Assembly: GCF_003716325.1 (NCBI RefSeq)
Contig: NZ_RDSR01000010.1
Span: 43,675 to 107,674 of the forward strand
Source of the DNA: Cryobacterium tepidiphilum
GTDB lineage: Bacteria > Actinomycetota > Actinomycetes > Actinomycetales > Microbacteriaceae
Direction: 5' to 3'
Length of the DNA: 64,000 bases
The notes under the pieces were generated by a model that was not told the DNA's origin, searched no databases, and was given only the letters and a program-made list of their open reading frames with translations. A program made the position numbers and the translations under genes. Within the stretch, counting starts at the first letter, position 1, and every line of letters starts with the position of its first letter. This document shows, piece after piece, positions 1-7,973 of this stretch.

Positions 1-23
1 CCGACCACAACTCCGGTTTCGCG

Positions 24-644
24 TTAAGCGGATGCGGCGTGCAGCACGCGCTCGAAGGCGCGGTGCAGGGCGGCGTTGGCCGCCACCGGGTCGCCGAGGT
101 TCGCGAAGGCGAACGCGCCGTCGCGGGCGAGGAAGAACTCGTCGGCCGCGTCGCCGGCACGTTCATGACCCAGGGTGCGGAACAGCGACTCCACCTTCAT
201 CAGGTACCACTCCCGATGGGACTGCACGGCGGCGCGCACCGGGTGGTTGGCCTCGGTGAACTGGGCGGCGGCGTTGATGAACGGGCAGCCGCGGAACGCA
301 GGATCCATGAGCTCGGAGGAGATCTCGGCCACGACGCCGCGCAGCCGTTGTTCGGCACTGCTCTCGCGCTTCTCCAACGCCGACACGAAATCGCGGCTGC
401 GCTTGTCGCGTCCTTGCAGGTAGGCGACGATGAGCGAGTCCTTCGACCGGTAGTACTTGTAGAAGGTGGCCTTGGTCACCTGCGCCTCGCTGATGATGCG
501 GTCGACGCCGACGGTGTGCACGCCCTCGGAGTAGAAGAGCCGGTCGGCGACGCCGAGGATGCGCACCCGGGCGTGGACGCGCGGTGCGGCGGGAACCAGC
601 ACGGGAACCGCCGCAGGAGTTGGCCGGGTATCGGTCAGGACCAT
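24..644 (-). CDS. TetR/AcrR-family transcriptional repressor
   Basis: Predicted DNA-binding repressor of 206 residues. The helix-turn-helix spans about residues 26-72, with FYSEGVHTVGVDRII and KATFYKYYRSKDSL, the classic TetR recognition region. The ligand domain contains CPFINAAAQF (residues 120-129), a segment typical of LmrA/YxaF-like TetR proteins. I chose the ATG at 644 because AGGAGGAG lies 8 nt upstream of it on this strand; an in-frame ATG at 671 would precede that ribosome site. The gene is divergent from the M16 protease gene across 310 bp that hold a palindrome suited to a TetR dimer. The ligand and regulon cannot be inferred, although autoregulation is likely for the family. Confidence 0.9.
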   Translation of the reverse strand: MVLTDTRPTPAAVPVLVPAAPRVHARVRILGVADRLFYSEGVHTVGVDRIISEAQVTKATFYKYYRSKDSLIVAYLQGRDKRSRDFVSALEKRESSAEQRLRGVVAEISSELMDPAFRGCPFINAAAQFTEANHPVRAAVQSHREWYLMKVESLFRTLGHERAGDAADEFFLARDGAFAFANLGDPVAANAALHRAFERVLHAASA

Positions 645-846
645 CCGGCCAACTCCTCCTGGGACTGACATCCCGCGGTGCGCGGGTGCTAGGGACACCC
701 ATTTTTCTTGTTCTGCGTCGAACAGGGGTGGAAGCGTGCTTCTTCCCCAACACCGAGCCCCCTGCCAAAAGTACGAGAAGCCCGTCAATGTGCGATGTTT
801 TGGGGTGGTCACCGCACTTCGACAACCAGACTGTAGCACAGTGATA

Positions 847-862
847 GACAGGTCGGTCTGTC
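847..862. promoter_or_regulatory. Palindromic candidate TetR operator
   Basis: Inverted repeat GACAG-N6-CTGTC in the 310-bp gap between the divergent TetR and M16 genes (645-954). Size and symmetry fit a TetR dimer site. I see no other gene in this gap. Confidence 0.45.
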
Positions 863-942
863 CACGGCGAAATCACCCCCGAGCAGGGGTTCCGTTCCGT
901 GGCGCTTCCCACCGTTCCCAGCCGGGCCGACGGATGCCGGGG

Positions 943-948
943 TAGGGT
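943..948 (+). promoter_or_regulatory. -10 element (TAGGGT), leaderless start of M16 gene
   Basis: TAGGGT ends 6 nt before the ATG at 955, so transcription would begin at or next to the start codon. No ribosome-binding site is visible. Confidence 0.55.
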
Positions 949-954
949 GGGCGG

Positions 955-2310
955 ATGACCGGCGCCGTCGAATTCCCCCTGTCCCAACCGGAACTGGCCT
1001 TTCACGCGGCGGGCGGATCGCTGGTGCGGCGCACCGTTCTGCCCGGTGGAACGCGCATCCTCAGCGAGCACGTCCCGGGATCCCGGAGCCTCACGATCGG
1101 CTTCTGGGTGGCCGTCGGGTCACGCGACGAGCTGCCGGGGCACTTCGGCTCCACCCACTTCCTCGAGCACCTGCTGTTCAAGGGCACGACGACGCGCTCC
1201 GCCCTCGACATCGCGGTCGCCTTCGACTCGGTCGGCGGCGAGCACAATGCCATGACGGCCAAGGAGTACACCTGCTACTACGCGAAGGTGCGCGACCGTG
1301 ACCTGGCGATGGCGGTGGAGGTGCTCACCGACATGTTCACCTCCTCCCTGCTCGACCCGGCGGAGTTCGAGACCGAACGCGGCGTCATCCTCGAAGAACT
1401 CGCCATGGCCGACGACGACCCGGGTGATGTGGCGAACGAACGCCTGTTCTCGGCTGTGTTCGGGGAGCATCCGCTGGGGCGGCCCATCGGGGGAACACCC
1501 GACGCGATCCGCGGCGTCTCGCGCGACGCCGTCAACGAGCACTACGCCGCGAACTACCGGCCGCAGGACCTCGTGGTCACCGTCGCGGGCGCCGTCGACC
1601 ACGACGTGCTCGTCTCGCAGGTGACGCGCTCGCTGGCCCTGGCCGGCTGGGACCTCGGCGAGCCGGCCATCCCGGTGGGCCGCCGGAGCGACGGCGCTGC
1701 GGACATCAGCCGCGGCACGGCGCTCAGCCTCGTGGAGCGTCCCCTCGAGCAGGCCAACCTGCTGATCGGCATGCCGGGCCTCGTCGCCGGCGATGACCGC
1801 CGCGTGACCATGAGCGTGCTGAACGCCGTGCTCGGCGGCGGCATGTCCTCCCGGCTGTTCCAAGAGGTGCGGGAGAAGCGCGGGCTGGCCTACTCGGTGT
1901 ATTCCTTCGCGCCTGCCTATTCCGACGCCGGCCTGTTCGGCATGTACGCCGGCTGCAGCCCGTCGAAAGCGGGCCAGGTCGCGGAACTGATGCTCAGCGA
2001 GCTTCACCGGCTCGCCGACGGCGGCGTCACCGCGGAGGAGATGCGGCGCGCCAACGGGCAGCTCTCCGGCGCGTCGGCCCTCGCCCTGGAAGACTCCGAC
2101 ACGCGGATGTCGCGGCTCGGCCGGTCGGAGATCACCCTCGGCGAATTCGTGGACCTCGACGAGGCGCTGCGCCGGCTGGCGCTCGTGACGCGCGACGACG
2201 TGCGGGCGCTCGCCGCCGACCTGGCCGCAGCCCCGATGTCGATCTCGGCGGTCGGTGCCCTCCGGCCGGACGTGTTTGCGCCGCTTCTGCCGGCGGGCGT
2301 GGGAAGCTAG
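955..2310 (+). CDS. M16-family zinc metallopeptidase (PepR/insulinase-like)
   Basis: Zinc peptidase of 451 residues, related to mitochondrial processing peptidase beta and to the actinobacterial PepR proteins that usually sit between pnp and dapB. The inverted zinc motif HxxEH is H68-F-L-E71-H72. The third ligand lies about 75 residues on in ERGVILEE (E147/E148), and a C-terminal M16 domain follows, including GGGMSSRLFQEVREKRGLAY. It should cleave small polypeptides in the cytoplasm; no signal peptide is present. Neighbours fit the conserved order except that the TetR gene lies upstream and pnp is not in the window. Start chosen at the ATG directly after a -10 element. Confidence 0.92.
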   Translation: MTGAVEFPLSQPELAFHAAGGSLVRRTVLPGGTRILSEHVPGSRSLTIGFWVAVGSRDELPGHFGSTHFLEHLLFKGTTTRSALDIAVAFDSVGGEHNAMTAKEYTCYYAKVRDRDLAMAVEVLTDMFTSSLLDPAEFETERGVILEELAMADDDPGDVANERLFSAVFGEHPLGRPIGGTPDAIRGVSRDAVNEHYAANYRPQDLVVTVAGAVDHDVLVSQVTRSLALAGWDLGEPAIPVGRRSDGAADISRGTALSLVERPLEQANLLIGMPGLVAGDDRRVTMSVLNAVLGGGMSSRLFQEVREKRGLAYSVYSFAPAYSDAGLFGMYAGCSPSKAGQVAELMLSELHRLADGGVTAEEMRRANGQLSGASALALEDSDTRMSRLGRSEITLGEFVDLDEALRRLALVTRDDVRALAADLAAAPMSISAVGALRPDVFAPLLPAGVGS

Positions 2311-2331
2311 GGAGGGCGCCCGGCGCCCTCC
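2311..2331 (+). terminator. GC-rich hairpin after M16 gene
   Basis: Ten bases and their exact complement (GGAGGGCGCC / GGCGCCCTCC) flank one C, directly after the stop codon. There is no T-tract, so it may be a Rho-assisted terminator or an RNA-end stabiliser. Confidence 0.5.
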
Positions 2332-2385
2332 ATCTCCGTTCCGCCCGATCCACCCGAGGGTCAGCTACAACCGAAAGGGTCAGCG

Positions 2386-2988
2386 ATGCCCCACTATCTT
2401 TACCTGGTGCGGCATGGAGAGCAGCAGGATGCCGAGCACGGCATGCCAGACGGCCCCCTGTCGGCGCGTGGCATCCGCCAGGCCCAGCTCCTGGCCGAAC
2501 GGCTCGGCGGCGTGCCGTTCACCGGCGCGTGGCACTCCCCGTTGCAGCGCGCCGTCGAGACCGCGCGCATCGTCGCCGAGTGGATGCCGGCGCTCACCCC
2601 TGAGCCGTCCCCGCTCCTGTTCGACTGCATCCCGTCGGGGAAGTCGCCGGAGACGCCCGCCGCCTACGACCCCTTCTTCGGCTCCGTCACCGAGGCCGAC
2701 ATCGACGCCGGTCGCGCCCAGATGAGCGACGCGGCTGCCGAATTCCTGCAGTCGCGCCCCGGCGACCGCCACGACCTCTTGATCACGCACAACTTCGTGA
2801 TCGCATGGTTCGTGCGCGAGGTACTCGGCGCCCCCGAATGGCGCTGGGTCAACATCAACCAGGCCAACTGCGGTCTGACCGTGCTGCTGCAGAAGCCCGG
2901 CCGCCCATGGAGCCTCGTCACCCACAACGACCTCGGGCACCTTCCGGTCGAGCTGCGCACCGGCCTGCCTGACCCGTTGCTCATCTAG
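2386..2988 (+). CDS. Histidine phosphatase family protein (phosphoglycerate-mutase-like)
   Basis: Cytoplasmic phosphatase of 200 residues. The catalytic loop is LVRHGEQ, with R9-H10-G11 carrying the phospho-accepting histidine, and the second histidine is H135 in LLITHN. These define the superfamily but not the substrate; it could act on a sugar phosphate, a nucleotide or a phosphoprotein. It lies 75 bp after the M16 gene and is convergent with the GNAT gene. The start is the ATG at 2386, the only one before the conserved YLYLVRHG strand. Confidence 0.85.
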   Translation: MPHYLYLVRHGEQQDAEHGMPDGPLSARGIRQAQLLAERLGGVPFTGAWHSPLQRAVETARIVAEWMPALTPEPSPLLFDCIPSGKSPETPAAYDPFFGSVTEADIDAGRAQMSDAAAEFLQSRPGDRHDLLITHNFVIAWFVREVLGAPEWRWVNINQANCGLTVLLQKPGRPWSLVTHNDLGHLPVELRTGLPDPLLI

Positions 2989-3007
2989 CTCCTGGGCCGC
3001 CCGAGCC

Positions 3008-3514
3008 TCAGCTGAGCCGTTTCAGGTACCAGTTCGTGGCGTTGGGGTTGTCGTTGTACGGCGGCACGTCGACGTACCCCGACCTCGTGTACAGCGCCCC
3101 GGCCGCCTCCAGGCTCGAGTTCGTGTCGAGCACGACCTCCTCCGCCCCCATCTCACGGGCGCGGCGCTCGAGCTCCGCGAGCAGCACGCGCCCCCACCGC
3201 CGACCGCGCACGTGCGGCTGCAGGAACAGGTGCTTGATCTCGAAGCGCACCGGTTCGCCGGGGCCGGTCTCCAGCCGACGGATGCCGCCGCACCCGACGA
3301 AGACGGTGTCCCCGGCGTCCGTGCTGCCCGTCCCACGGTCCTCACTCACCAGCAGGAACAGGCCGGTCGGCGGCACGAACTGCTCCGGGTTGGGGAATGT
3401 GGTGCGGTAGGTGCCCTGCGTGCTCGGAAAGGAGGACTCCCGGTCGCTGAAGTACTGGGTGAGGAGGGCGAGGGCTCCGGCATCCGTCACCGAGACCGGG
3501 GTGAATTCTGGCAT
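3008..3514 (-). CDS. GNAT-family N-acetyltransferase
   Basis: Acetyl-CoA-dependent N-acetyltransferase of 168 residues. It has the GNAT core: a beta-4 strand FEIKHLFLQP, then the acetyl-CoA loop VRGRRWGRVLLAELERRA, then VLDTNSSLEAAGALYTRSGY near the C-terminus. The acceptor substrate is unknown. The ATG at 3514 is preceded at 6 nt by TACCCT, indicating a leaderless mRNA, and this fits the first conserved strand. The gene is convergent with the phosphatase gene and divergent from the lipoprotein gene. Confidence 0.85.
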   Translation of the reverse strand: MPEFTPVSVTDAGALALLTQYFSDRESSFPSTQGTYRTTFPNPEQFVPPTGLFLLVSEDRGTGSTDAGDTVFVGCGGIRRLETGPGEPVRFEIKHLFLQPHVRGRRWGRVLLAELERRAREMGAEEVVLDTNSSLEAAGALYTRSGYVDVPPYNDNPNATNWYLKRLS

Positions 3515-3520
3515 GCCCCT

Positions 3521-3526
3521 AGGGTA
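3521..3526 (-). promoter_or_regulatory. -10 element (TACCCT) of GNAT gene
   Basis: On the minus strand TACCCT ends 6 nt before the ATG at 3514, matching the leaderless spacing seen elsewhere in the window. Confidence 0.5.
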
Positions 3527-3607
3527 CGGTGACTGCGCGCCCGTGTGACGACCCGGATCGGGCGGAGGGGTTGAAATTCCCCGGCGTCGGGCAACACTGG
3601 AGACCTC

Positions 3608-4177
3608 ATGAGACTTCTCGGACTGGCGCTGGTCGTCGTGCTCGGTCTCTCCGGATGCGCGTCGGCACCTGGCTACCCGGCATCCGTTGCGGCCGGGCTG
3701 GAGCGACGGGTGATGGCCGTGGCGACGGACTGCGCCGACGGGCACTTCACCGACGCCCTGGCGAAGCTGGGCGACCTGCAGGCGGCCGCCGCGAGCGCCC
3801 AGGCTGACGGCGACATCAGCGCCGACCGGCAGGCGCGCATTTCCACGGCGATCGACCTCGTGCGTCAGGACCTGCAGGCGCGGATCGCCGAAGCACAGCG
3901 CACCGCCCTGGACGGCGCCATCAGCTCCCTCAAGGAGGAGCAGCAGAAACTCGCCGAGCAACAGAAGCAGGCCGAGCAACAGCAGGCCGAGCTCGAGAAG
4001 AAGGCGAAGGAGGCCGAGCAGCAGGCGGTCGACGAGCCGGCGCCCGCGCAGCCCGCCCCCGACGAGCAGAACCCGCCAAAGGACGACACGCACGGCAAGT
4101 CCGGCAAGTCCGACGAATCCGGGAAGCCCGGCAAGTCAGGCAAGTCAGGCAAGTCAGGCAAGTCGGGCAAGGACTGA
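3608..4177 (+). CDS. Putative lipoprotein with coiled coil and GKS-repeat tail
   Basis: Unrecognised exported protein of 189 residues. The N-terminus is a lipoprotein signal, with a hydrophobic stretch to L14-S15-G16-C17 (lipobox LSGC), so the mature protein should be lipid-anchored on the outer face of the membrane. Residues about 30-95 are helical and include ALAKLGDLQAAAASAQADGD. A Gln/Lys/Glu-rich coiled coil follows (QQKLAEQQKQAEQQQAELEKK), then a Pro-rich linker, and the end is a low-complexity tail of GKS repeats. The architecture suggests a cell-wall-spanning tether, but no enzymatic domain is seen. It lies 40 bp before dapB, which has its own -10 element. Confidence 0.75.
   Translation: MRLLGLALVVVLGLSGCASAPGYPASVAAGLERRVMAVATDCADGHFTDALAKLGDLQAAAASAQADGDISADRQARISTAIDLVRQDLQARIAEAQRTALDGAISSLKEEQQKLAEQQKQAEQQQAELEKKAKEAEQQAVDEPAPAQPAPDEQNPPKDDTHGKSGKSDESGKPGKSGKSGKSGKSGKD
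4094..4173 (+). repeat. 9-bp tandem repeat encoding GKS units
   Basis: Degenerate 9-bp units (ggcaagtcn) encode Gly-Lys-Ser and variants. The last copies, from about 4130, are near-identical (ggcaagtca), suggesting recent slippage expansion. Confidence 0.7.
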
Positions 4178-4205
4178 CAGCGAAAGGCGCCCGCGCCCGT
4201 CTTGG

Positions 4206-4211
4206 TAGATT
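4206..4211 (+). promoter_or_regulatory. -10 element (TAGATT), leaderless dapB start
   Basis: TAGATT ends 6 nt before the dapB ATG at 4218. No Shine-Dalgarno sequence is present. Confidence 0.55.
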
Positions 4212-4217
4212 GGCAGC

Positions 4218-4973
4218 ATGACAACACGGGTGGCCGTCATCGGCGCAACGGGAAAGATGGGCCGCCTCGTCGCCGACCTCGTGGAGCAGTCCGACGACTT
4301 CGAACTCGTCGCGCGGCTGAGTTCGGCCAGCGAGCTCTCTGACATGCTGCCGGCCGAGATCGCCGTCGATGTGACGCGGCCCGGCGTCAGCCAGGACGTC
4401 GTGGAGTACGCCGTCGACCATGGCTTGAGAGTGCTGGTGGGCACGTCGGGGTGGTCGGAGGAGCGGATCGCCGCGCTGTCGCGCCGGGTGGAGGGGCATG
4501 ACGACACGGGCGTCGTCATCATCCCCAACTTCTCGCTCGGGTCGGTCCTCGCCACCTTCTTCGCCACGCTTGCCGCGCCCTTCTTCGACTCGATCGAGAT
4601 CATCGAGGCCCACCACGCCGGAAAGGTGGACTCGCCGTCGGGAACAGCCGTCCGCACGGCCGAGCTCGTCTCGGCCGCCCGGGCCGCGCAGGGGCCGGTC
4701 TCCGCGCCGCACACCGACCAGCGGGCCCGCGGCCAGGAGGTGGGTGGCATCCCCGTGCACAGCCTGCGCCTGGCCGGGGTGCAGGCCCGCCAAGACGTCA
4801 TCTTCGGCGGCGGGGGAGAGACGCTCACGATCCGTCACGACACCACCTCCCCGTCGTCGTACGAGCGGGGCATCCTGCTGGCCCTGGCCGCCACGCGCGA
4901 CGCGGTGGGCGTCACGGTCGGGCTCGACAAGCTGATCCCGCTCACGCCGGCGGCGGCCGGGCAGACCCCGTGA
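4218..4973 (+). CDS. dapB: 4-hydroxy-tetrahydrodipicolinate reductase
   Basis: Reduces the DapA product with NAD(P)H in the diaminopimelate/lysine pathway, feeding lysine and peptidoglycan synthesis. The 251-residue protein has the dinucleotide-binding loop GATGKMG (9-15) and the family signature EAHHAGKVDSPSGTA, with H132/H133 and K136 in the catalytic region. Length is normal for the family. The stop overlaps the GTG of the next gene (GTGA), implying translational coupling. Actinobacteria often keep dapB close to dapA; here they are separated by about 7 kb of stress and transport genes. Confidence 0.97.
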   Translation: MTTRVAVIGATGKMGRLVADLVEQSDDFELVARLSSASELSDMLPAEIAVDVTRPGVSQDVVEYAVDHGLRVLVGTSGWSEERIAALSRRVEGHDDTGVVIIPNFSLGSVLATFFATLAAPFFDSIEIIEAHHAGKVDSPSGTAVRTAELVSAARAAQGPVSAPHTDQRARGQEVGGIPVHSLRLAGVQARQDVIFGGGGETLTIRHDTTSPSSYERGILLALAATRDAVGVTVGLDKLIPLTPAAAGQTP

Positions 4974-5419
4974 AGGGCCGCATCGCAGCCCTCCTGATGG
5001 CCGCGCTGCTGGCCTTCTACCTCGTCGTCGTCGGCTGGCGCGCGGTGCTCTTCGTGCAGAGCGGCAACCCGATCGGCATCGTCATCGGCATTGCCCTCCT
5101 CGTGCTTCCCCTCATCGGTGTCTGGGCGCTCGCCCGGGAACTCATGTTCGGCGTGCGCTCCGAACGCCTCGTGCACCGGCTCGACGCGGACGGCGGCCTG
5201 CCGGTGGAGCAGTTCCCCGTGCGACCGAGCGGCCGGCCCGAGCGGAGTGCAGCGGATGCCGACTTCCCGCGCTTCCAGGCGGACGTCGAGGCCCACCCCG
5301 AGGACTGGCAAGCCTGGTTCCGCCTCGGCCTCGCCTACGACGCGGCGGGCGACCGGCGGCGGGCGCGCGGCGCCATCCGCACCGCGATCAGCCTCGAGCG
5401 GGGCCGGCAGGCGGATTAG
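4970..5419 (+). CDS. Membrane protein with C-terminal TPR-like motif
   Basis: Small inner-membrane protein of 149 residues that starts at a GTG inside the dapB stop. Two hydrophobic helices (about 4-24 and 31-50) are followed by a soluble tail with one tetratricopeptide-like unit: WFRLGLAYDAAGDRRRARGA then IRTAISLERG. A protein-binding role is possible, but the function is unknown. The last 4 nt overlap the end of the convergent TIGR01777 gene, so the two genes share a terminus with no room for a terminator. Confidence 0.8.
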   Translation: MKGRIAALLMAALLAFYLVVVGWRAVLFVQSGNPIGIVIGIALLVLPLIGVWALARELMFGVRSERLVHRLDADGGLPVEQFPVRPSGRPERSAADADFPRFQADVEAHPEDWQAWFRLGLAYDAAGDRRRARGAIRTAISLERGRQAD

Positions 5420-6303
5420 TCGCCGGGTGCAGCCACCGCGTCGGCGGGCGTGCGGTCGCGGAAGTGGAAACCGTCGTCGGCCAGGGTGCGGGAGCTGACG
5501 CGCTGGTCGGACAGGAGGAGGTCCTCCCCGGCGTCCTGCATCGCGAGCCGGATCAGCGGCGCCGGCACGGGCAGAAGGAACGGCCGGTGCATGGCGGAGG
5601 CCATGGCCCGCACCACGTCGTCGGCGGTGGCAGGGGTGGGACCGACGAGATTGACCGGGCCCGACAATGACGACGCCGCGAGCAGGTGCACGATCGCGGC
5701 CGCCTCATCGTGGTGCCCGATCCAGGCCCAGTGCTGGTCGCCACGTCCGAGCGGCCCGGCCAGGCCGAGCGACGCGATCAGGCGCAGGGGCTCGAGGGCC
5801 CCGCCGCGGCCGAGGACGAGTCCCGTGCGCACCACGACGACGCGGGTGTCGCCGGCTGCGCGGTTCGCCTCCCGCTCCCACGCCGCCGCCACGTGCGCGA
5901 GGAAGCCCGCGCCTGCCGGGGCGTCCTCGGTCAGCAGCTCGCCCGGTCGGTTGCCGTAGTAGCCCACCGCTGAGCCGTTCACCAGCACGCGCGGCGGCTG
6001 CGGCGCCCGGGCGATCGCATCCGTGAGGGTGCGCGTCGACAGCACCCGGGACTGCAGGATGGTGCGCCGGTAGCCCGGCGTCCAGGGCAGGCGCGACAGC
6101 GAGGCACCCGCGAGGTTGACCACCGCGTCGACGCCGTCGAGCGCGCCCGGCTCGATGCTGAGCGTGCGCGGCTCCCAGCGGAATTCGTCAGCCGACCGCG
6201 TCTCCCGGCGCACAAGCCGTAACGGCGTGTGCCCGGTGGCGCGGAGCTGCCGGCAGAGCTCGGTTCCGATGAAACCGGAGGCCCCGGAGACGAGAACGCG
6301 CAT
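5416..6303 (-). CDS. TIGR01777-family NAD(P)-dependent epimerase-like protein
   Basis: Extended short-chain-dehydrogenase homologue of 295 residues in the YfcH/SDR39U1 group. It begins with MRVLVSGASGFIG (dinucleotide loop GASGFIG, 7-13) and shows the family's VNLAGASLSRLPW and GSAVGYYG segments, ending in a DUF1731-like C-terminal domain. Substrates are not established for this family. It lies 9 nt downstream of the OsmC-family gene on the same strand, so the two are probably co-transcribed in a stress-related unit. Confidence 0.88.
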   Translation of the reverse strand: MRVLVSGASGFIGTELCRQLRATGHTPLRLVRRETRSADEFRWEPRTLSIEPGALDGVDAVVNLAGASLSRLPWTPGYRRTILQSRVLSTRTLTDAIARAPQPPRVLVNGSAVGYYGNRPGELLTEDAPAGAGFLAHVAAAWEREANRAAGDTRVVVVRTGLVLGRGGALEPLRLIASLGLAGPLGRGDQHWAWIGHHDEAAAIVHLLAASSLSGPVNLVGPTPATADDVVRAMASAMHRPFLLPVPAPLIRLAMQDAGEDLLLSDQRVSSRTLADDGFHFRDRTPADAVAAPGD

Positions 6304-6312
6304 GGGCGCGGA

Positions 6313-6738
6313 TCAGGCCAGTTCGGCTTCGAGGGTGATCGGGATGCCGGCCAGGGCCTGGGAGATGGGGCAGTTCTTCTTCGCATCCTCGGCGAAGGTG
6401 ACGAACTCCTCCTCGCTGATCCCGGGAACGGTGGCGCTCACCAGGAGGTGGCTGCCGACGACCCCGGTGCCGGCGGCGAAGGTGACCGCCGCGGTGGTCT
6501 GGATGCTCGTCGGCGGGTGCCCCGCCTCGGCGAGGGCGAGCGACAGCGCCATCGAGAAGCAGGCGGAGTGCGCGGCCCCGAGGAGTTCCTCCGGGTTGGT
6601 CGTGTTCGCCTCCCCTTCGGCGCGCGCCTTCCAGTTCACGTCGAACTCGCCCGCCTTCGAGGAGTCCAGCGCGACCTTGCCGCTGCCGGACATGAGATCG
6701 CCGTTCCAAACGGTTGTTGCTTCACTCGTGAGTGCCAT
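6313..6738 (-). CDS. OsmC-family peroxiredoxin
   Basis: Thiol peroxidase of 141 residues that reduces organic hydroperoxides. The two redox cysteines are C60 (AAHSACFSM) and C123 (AKKNCPISQ), at the spacing expected for the OsmC/Ohr fold; the TNPEELLGAAH segment marks it as OsmC-type. The start at 6738 has AGGAGG 7 nt upstream. It is first in a two-gene minus-strand unit with the TIGR01777 gene and lies near a universal stress protein gene, which supports an oxidative or osmotic stress role. The regulator is not visible. Confidence 0.92.
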   Translation of the reverse strand: MALTSEATTVWNGDLMSGSGKVALDSSKAGEFDVNWKARAEGEANTTNPEELLGAAHSACFSMALSLALAEAGHPPTSIQTTAAVTFAAGTGVVGSHLLVSATVPGISEEEFVTFAEDAKKNCPISQALAGIPITLEAELA

Positions 6739-6829
6739 GCTGAACCCTCCTGAACTCGGATGCCCAGCCTACCGAGCTTTCACCGATTACAGCAGGGCCC
6801 GCACGCACGGGCGGATAGCGTTCGTCGCC

Positions 6830-7351
6830 TCACGACGCCGTTTCCCACGGCAGCGCCGTGCCCGCGTCCAGCGGGTGGACCGGCACGACCACCACGGGCC
6901 GGCGCTGCCGGTGGGCGAGGTTCGCGGCCATTGACCCGGTGAAGAACTCCTGCAGGCCGCCGCGCACGCCCGGCCGCCGGGTGCCGACGACGATGAGGGA
7001 CGCGTCGAGGTCCTCGGCGAGCTGGCCGAGCGCGAGGGCCGGTTCTCCCGACACCTCGCGGGTGCTCCAGCGGATGCCGCTGCCGTCCAGCAGGCCGGCG
7101 AGGTGTTGCGCCAGGTCGGCGTCGAACTCGGGGGTGTCCATCGCGGGGAGGTCGGGGTCGAACGACAACGACGACACCGTCCCGTCCATCATGGCCTGCA
7201 CCATGTATCCGCTGTCGTCGGCGTGCGCGCACACCAGGTCGGTGCCGAGGCGCGCCGCGAGCCGCGCCGCTTCCCGCACAACGGTGTCGGGCTGCCCGGG
7301 GAAGACCCCCACCAGGATGCAACCGCCTCGGTCGTTCGCGTCGTTGTTCAT
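6830..7351 (-). CDS. Universal stress protein, UspA family
   Basis: Single-domain universal stress protein of 173 residues. The alpha/beta fold is recognised from ILVGVFPG at the N-terminus and by the ATP-binding signature G-x2-G-x9-G-(S/T) in GTRRPGVRGGLQEFFTGSMA, followed by RRPVVVVPV. ATP binding is therefore likely. AGAGGT lies just upstream of the ATG at 7351. The gene is divergent from the DUF4383 gene. Its exact role under stress is unknown. Confidence 0.9.
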   Translation of the reverse strand: MNNDANDRGGCILVGVFPGQPDTVVREAARLAARLGTDLVCAHADDSGYMVQAMMDGTVSSLSFDPDLPAMDTPEFDADLAQHLAGLLDGSGIRWSTREVSGEPALALGQLAEDLDASLIVVGTRRPGVRGGLQEFFTGSMAANLAHRQRRPVVVVPVHPLDAGTALPWETAS

Positions 7352-7487
7352 GGGATACCTCTTTCACCTCGTTCGCCGTTGAACGCGACGTGGTCGCTGT
7401 CTCCACGTCCTGCTCGTAGTCTGCCAGATCGCCCGGCTCACAGGAATTTCCAATCCGAATCTGCGATGGCGCCGAATAACGGTGTGA

Positions 7488-7504
7488 GCACGGGAAACCC
7501 GTGC
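7488..7504 (+). promoter_or_regulatory. Perfect hairpin in the 5' leader of the DUF4383 gene
   Basis: GCACGGG-AAA-CCCGTGC, a 7-bp stem with a 3-nt loop, 9 nt before the AGGAGG ribosome site (7514-7519) of the gene at 7528. It may modulate translation. Confidence 0.4.
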
Positions 7505-7527
7505 ACGTCACCTAGGAGGAACCTGAA

Positions 7528-7944
7528 ATGAGCACATCCCCGAATCGCCTGCTGGCCACCATCTTCGGAGCGGTCTATCTTCTCGTCGGCCTGCTCGGCT
7601 TCACCGTCACCGGTGGCGTCGGCTTCGTCTCGACCGATGGCGGGCTGCTCCTCGGCATCTTCGCGGTCAACCCGCTGCACAACATGGCGCACCTGCTCAT
7701 CGGCGCCGCACTGCTGATCGCCGGGCTGTCGACGGTCGCCGCGTCCAAGACGGTCAACACCACGATCGGCGCGGTGTACCTGCTTCTCGGCATCGTCGGA
7801 TTCTTCATCGCGGACACCCCGCTGAACATCCTCGCGCTGAACACGCCGGACCACTTCCTGCACCTCGGCAGCGCGATCGTGCTGCTGGGCGCCGGACTCG
7901 GAGCGGACAAGTCGGTGCGCTCCACGCACGCCGCCGCCATCTGA
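7528..7944 (+). CDS. DUF4383-type four-helix membrane protein
   Basis: Small integral membrane protein of 138 residues with four hydrophobic helices (about 10-30, 48-72, 78-98, 107-130) and the conserved NPLHNMAHLLIG between helices 1 and 2 that is typical of DUF4383. Function is unknown in the family. A strong AGGAGG precedes the ATG at 7528. The next gene starts 29 bp downstream and is also a small membrane protein, so the two likely form one operon. Confidence 0.82.
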   Translation: MSTSPNRLLATIFGAVYLLVGLLGFTVTGGVGFVSTDGGLLLGIFAVNPLHNMAHLLIGAALLIAGLSTVAASKTVNTTIGAVYLLLGIVGFFIADTPLNILALNTPDHFLHLGSAIVLLGAGLGADKSVRSTHAAAI

Positions 7945-7973
7945 CACCCGTCCACGAGCAGGAGGAGCACACC

